64,000 nucleotides of DNA from Bog-473 sp963745665 (GTDB lineage Bacteria > Actinomycetota > Acidimicrobiia > Acidimicrobiales > RAAP-2): positions 1,550,001 through 1,614,000 of the forward strand of contig CAVUYE010000002.1 in assembly GCA_963745665.1 (NCBI GenBank), written 5' to 3'. Within the stretch, counting starts at the first letter, position 1. Each line of letters opens with the position of its first letter. Below, piece after piece: positions 62,228 through 64,000 of this stretch. The position numbers and the translations under genes were made by a program. A model generated the notes under the pieces. It was not told the DNA's origin, ran no database searches, and saw nothing but the letters and a program-made list of their open reading frames with translations.

Positions 62228-62949
62228 GTGGATGGCCGACCGGGAGAGGTGCTGGGGCTCGATTTCGAGACGACGGGGATCGACCGCTTCAACGACGTCC
62301 CGGTCTCCTATGCGCTGGTCTCCGTGGTGGAAGGCGTCGTGGTCCGGAGCTGGTCGGGTCTGATCGACCCGGGCCGCGAGATCCCGCCGGAGGCGACGGC
62401 GGTCCATGGCATCTCGACGGAGCGGGCCCGCCGTGAGGGCATGCCGCTCCCTGCGGCGATCTCGCTCGTCTCCGACGCAGTGGTGTCGGCCTCGGCGCGT
62501 GGCGTCCCCCTGGCCGGGATGAAGCTCGACTACGACCTGACCATCTTGGAGACGCAGGCCCGGGATCTGTTCGGCTCGGGACCGATCGAACGGGGATGGT
62601 GCGGACCCGTGCTCGACGCGGCGGTGATCGACCGCCACTTCGACCCCGATCGCACGGGCAGGCGCACGCTGACCGACCTGTGCGCGCACTACGGGATCGA
62701 GATCGGCAACGCCCACGATGCCGCGGCGGATGCGACCGCCTCCATCGAGGTGCTCTTCGCTCTCGCCGTGCGCCATGACGCGTTGTGGGACTGCGATCTC
62801 ACGCAGCTCCACCCGACCAGATCGACTGGCACCGGGAGTGGACGGAGGTCTACGACTCGTGGCGCCTGGCCGAGGGGATGATCCCCATCGATCCCCGCGA
62901 CTACGAGTGGCCGGTTGCTCCCGCGGTCCTGCCGGCAGCCGAGGCGGTC
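62228..62949 (+). CDS. DnaQ-like 3'-5' exonuclease (DEDDh), one frame break, end uncertain
   Basis: RNase T/DNA polymerase III epsilon-type exonuclease. The acid residues are in LGLDFETTGIDRF (Asp-x-Glu), MKLDYDLTILET (Asp) and NAHDAAADATAS (His-x4-Asp). After one missing base near 62813 the C-terminus continues as DQIDWHREWTEVYDSWRLAE to DYEWPVAPAV. No stop is met before the PhyH gene, so a further lesion near 62940 is likely and the end is approximate. GTG 62228 is chosen because the longer frame would run into the divergent mannosidase gene. Confidence 0.72.
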
Positions 62950-63796
62950 TCAGGTCTTCAGCAGGTCCCAGACCATGTCGACACCTTCGTTCTCGGCGAG
63001 GACGACCTTGGCCGGGTGCTGCTTGTCGATGTGGCCCATGAGGCCGTTGTAGACCGAGTAGCCGATCAGCTCCTGCAGGCGACGGGGAAAGGTCTTGACC
63101 AGCGCGGGCGGGATGCCGAGCTGCTGGTTCTCCTGCTGGCGGATGTAGCCGGCGCAATAGTTCATGGCGATGCCCACCCGACGCGTGTCGGTGCGGTTGG
63201 CGCCTCCGCCGTGCCAGAGGCTCCCGACCCAGACGAGGACGCTGCCCTTGGGCATTTCGGCGGGGATGGTTTCGTACAGCTCGAGCGGGTTCGGTGGCTC
63301 GTCGCGCAGATGGCTCCCCGGGACGAGGCGGGTGGCCCCGTTCTCCTCGGTGAAGTCGGTGATGGCCCACATGGTGTTGCAGATGATCGGGACGTGGGGG
63401 CGGATGAGCGGGATGAGCTGGTCGTCGGCGTGGATCGGCTGCGCCTGCTCGTCGGGCCCGATGGCGATGGAGGAGAGCGACGAGATCAGAAGACCGGGGT
63501 CGAGGACGGCCTCCACCACCGGGAGCACGTTGGGATGGACCGGGATCTTCTCGAAGGTGGCGCCGTGGACGAGCAGGTTGTACACCCGCATGGTGCGCAC
63601 GCCCTCGAAGAGGTTGTTCGGCCGGCACCGTGCCCAGGTCGTGCTCCAGCTTGAGGAGCGCCTCGTCGATTTCGTCCACCAGGTCCGGTTCGATGGCGTC
63701 GGGGAGGACGGTGTAGCCCTCCTCGGCGATCCGCGTGAGGTGGCCTTCGAGGTCGGGGAGCGGGCTCACGGATGATTCGTGCTCGGGAGGGGTCAC
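62950..63796 (-). CDS. Phytanoyl-CoA dioxygenase (PhyH) family protein, one frame break
   Basis: Fe(II)/2-oxoglutarate-dependent oxygenase of about 282 residues. The iron site is IHADDQ (His-x-Asp) and WHGGGANRTDTRRVGIAMNY (distal His and 2-oxoglutarate Arg). GTG at 63796 begins the N-terminal part (LEGHLTRIAEEGYTVLPDAI), which shifts frame near 63620 to NNLFEGVRTMRVYNLLVHG. Such enzymes hydroxylate lipids or small natural products. Stop TGA at 62950-62952. Confidence 0.83.
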
Positions 63797-63892
63797 GGCC
63801 CCAATTGTACGGACGATGGCGCCGATTCGCCCGCGAGGAGAGGAGGGACCAGCCCAGGGGCGATTTGGCCCGGTGGTAAGGTCTCGACCAAC

Positions 63893-63969
63893 GGGCCGTT
63901 GGCGCAGTCTGGTAGCGCACTTGCATGACACGCAAGGGGTCACAGGTTCAAGTCCTGTACGGCCCACCA
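63893..63969 (+). tRNA. tRNA-Val (GAC)
   Basis: Acceptor GGGCCGT (63893-63899) pairs with ACGGCCC (63959-63965). The anticodon stem CTTGC/GCAAG encloses ATGACAC, anticodon GAC. The T arm has GGTTCAAGTCC. CCA is encoded at 63967-63969, unlike in the tRNA-Cys gene of this window. Confidence 0.95.
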
Positions 63970-64000
63970 GTTCAGAACATGTTTCTAAGGCTCTGGTTCG

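Noticed and set aside
1..64000. Toxin-antitoxin, restriction or phage-defence genes
   Set aside because: None of the intact or joined proteins shows motifs of such systems.

Overview
The window is a high-GC, gene-dense stretch of an actinobacterial chromosome. Starts are often GTG or TTG, and many genes overlap by 4 to 8 bases. Mycothiol synthesis (mshC), an F420 reductase, an InhA-type enoyl reductase, the phosphatidylinositol-mannoside set (pgsA, patA, pimA), an EF-G-like GTPase and actinobacterial LexA boxes all point to Actinomycetota. The YWLVASDGG-type repeats and the overall gene content suggest class Acidimicrobiia; that is inference, because no rRNA is present. The gene at the left edge is cut off. 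Two tRNA genes (Cys, Val) are present, and there is no rRNA, insertion sequence, CRISPR array or prophage. Layout: 0-4 kb holds a truncated sugar transferase, fabI, npdG and mshC. 4.3-18.8 kb is the conserved thrS / HIT / PI-mannoside / PdxST block, ending in purU. A minus-strand block (EF-G-like, GT2, cupredoxin; 8.5-12.1 kb) is inserted into it. 18.8-22.2 kb (minus) holds a glycerophosphodiesterase, a repeat-bearing secreted SGNH protein and a radical SAM protein. 22.2-34.9 kb runs ftsK, dacA-like, thrB, miaB, miaA, dapF, hflX, dapC, dapD and dapE, so lysine/DAP synthesis and tRNA modification are clustered. 34.9-41.5 kb is accessory: DoxX, fatty-acid hydroxylase, secreted repeat protein, then a set of UbiA-like, MenG-like, geranylgeranyl-reductase-like and diiron proteins that looks like an uncharacterised isoprenoid or quinone-modifying group. 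41.6-45.5 kb has an ECF sigma/anti-sigma pair, two genes of unclear role and an Fpg/Nei glycosylase. 45.6-52.7 kb is an SOS locus: lexA, an accessory insert, then a LysM protein, nrdR, a PIG-L deacetylase and dinB. 52.7-63.8 kb has a DUF2332 protein, class E sortase, L,D-transpeptidase, glnD, a GH92 mannosidase, an exonuclease and a PhyH dioxygenase. The most interesting signal is the SOS circuitry. Three perfect LexA boxes sit in 78 bp in front of a tightly packed LysM-nrdR-PIG-L-dinB transcription unit. Two boxes control lexA, and one box sits exactly between the -35 and -10 of a leaderless radical SAM gene that diverges from ftsK. A caution applies throughout: at least a dozen genes, including ftsK, thrB, glnD and mshC, carry single-base frame breaks across which protein similarity continues in another frame. 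Most that I resolved are one extra base, and they are dense at 2.7-3.5 kb and 52.7-63.7 kb. I read them as consensus indel errors, not as real pseudogenes, and give such genes as full-length CDS with the break noted.
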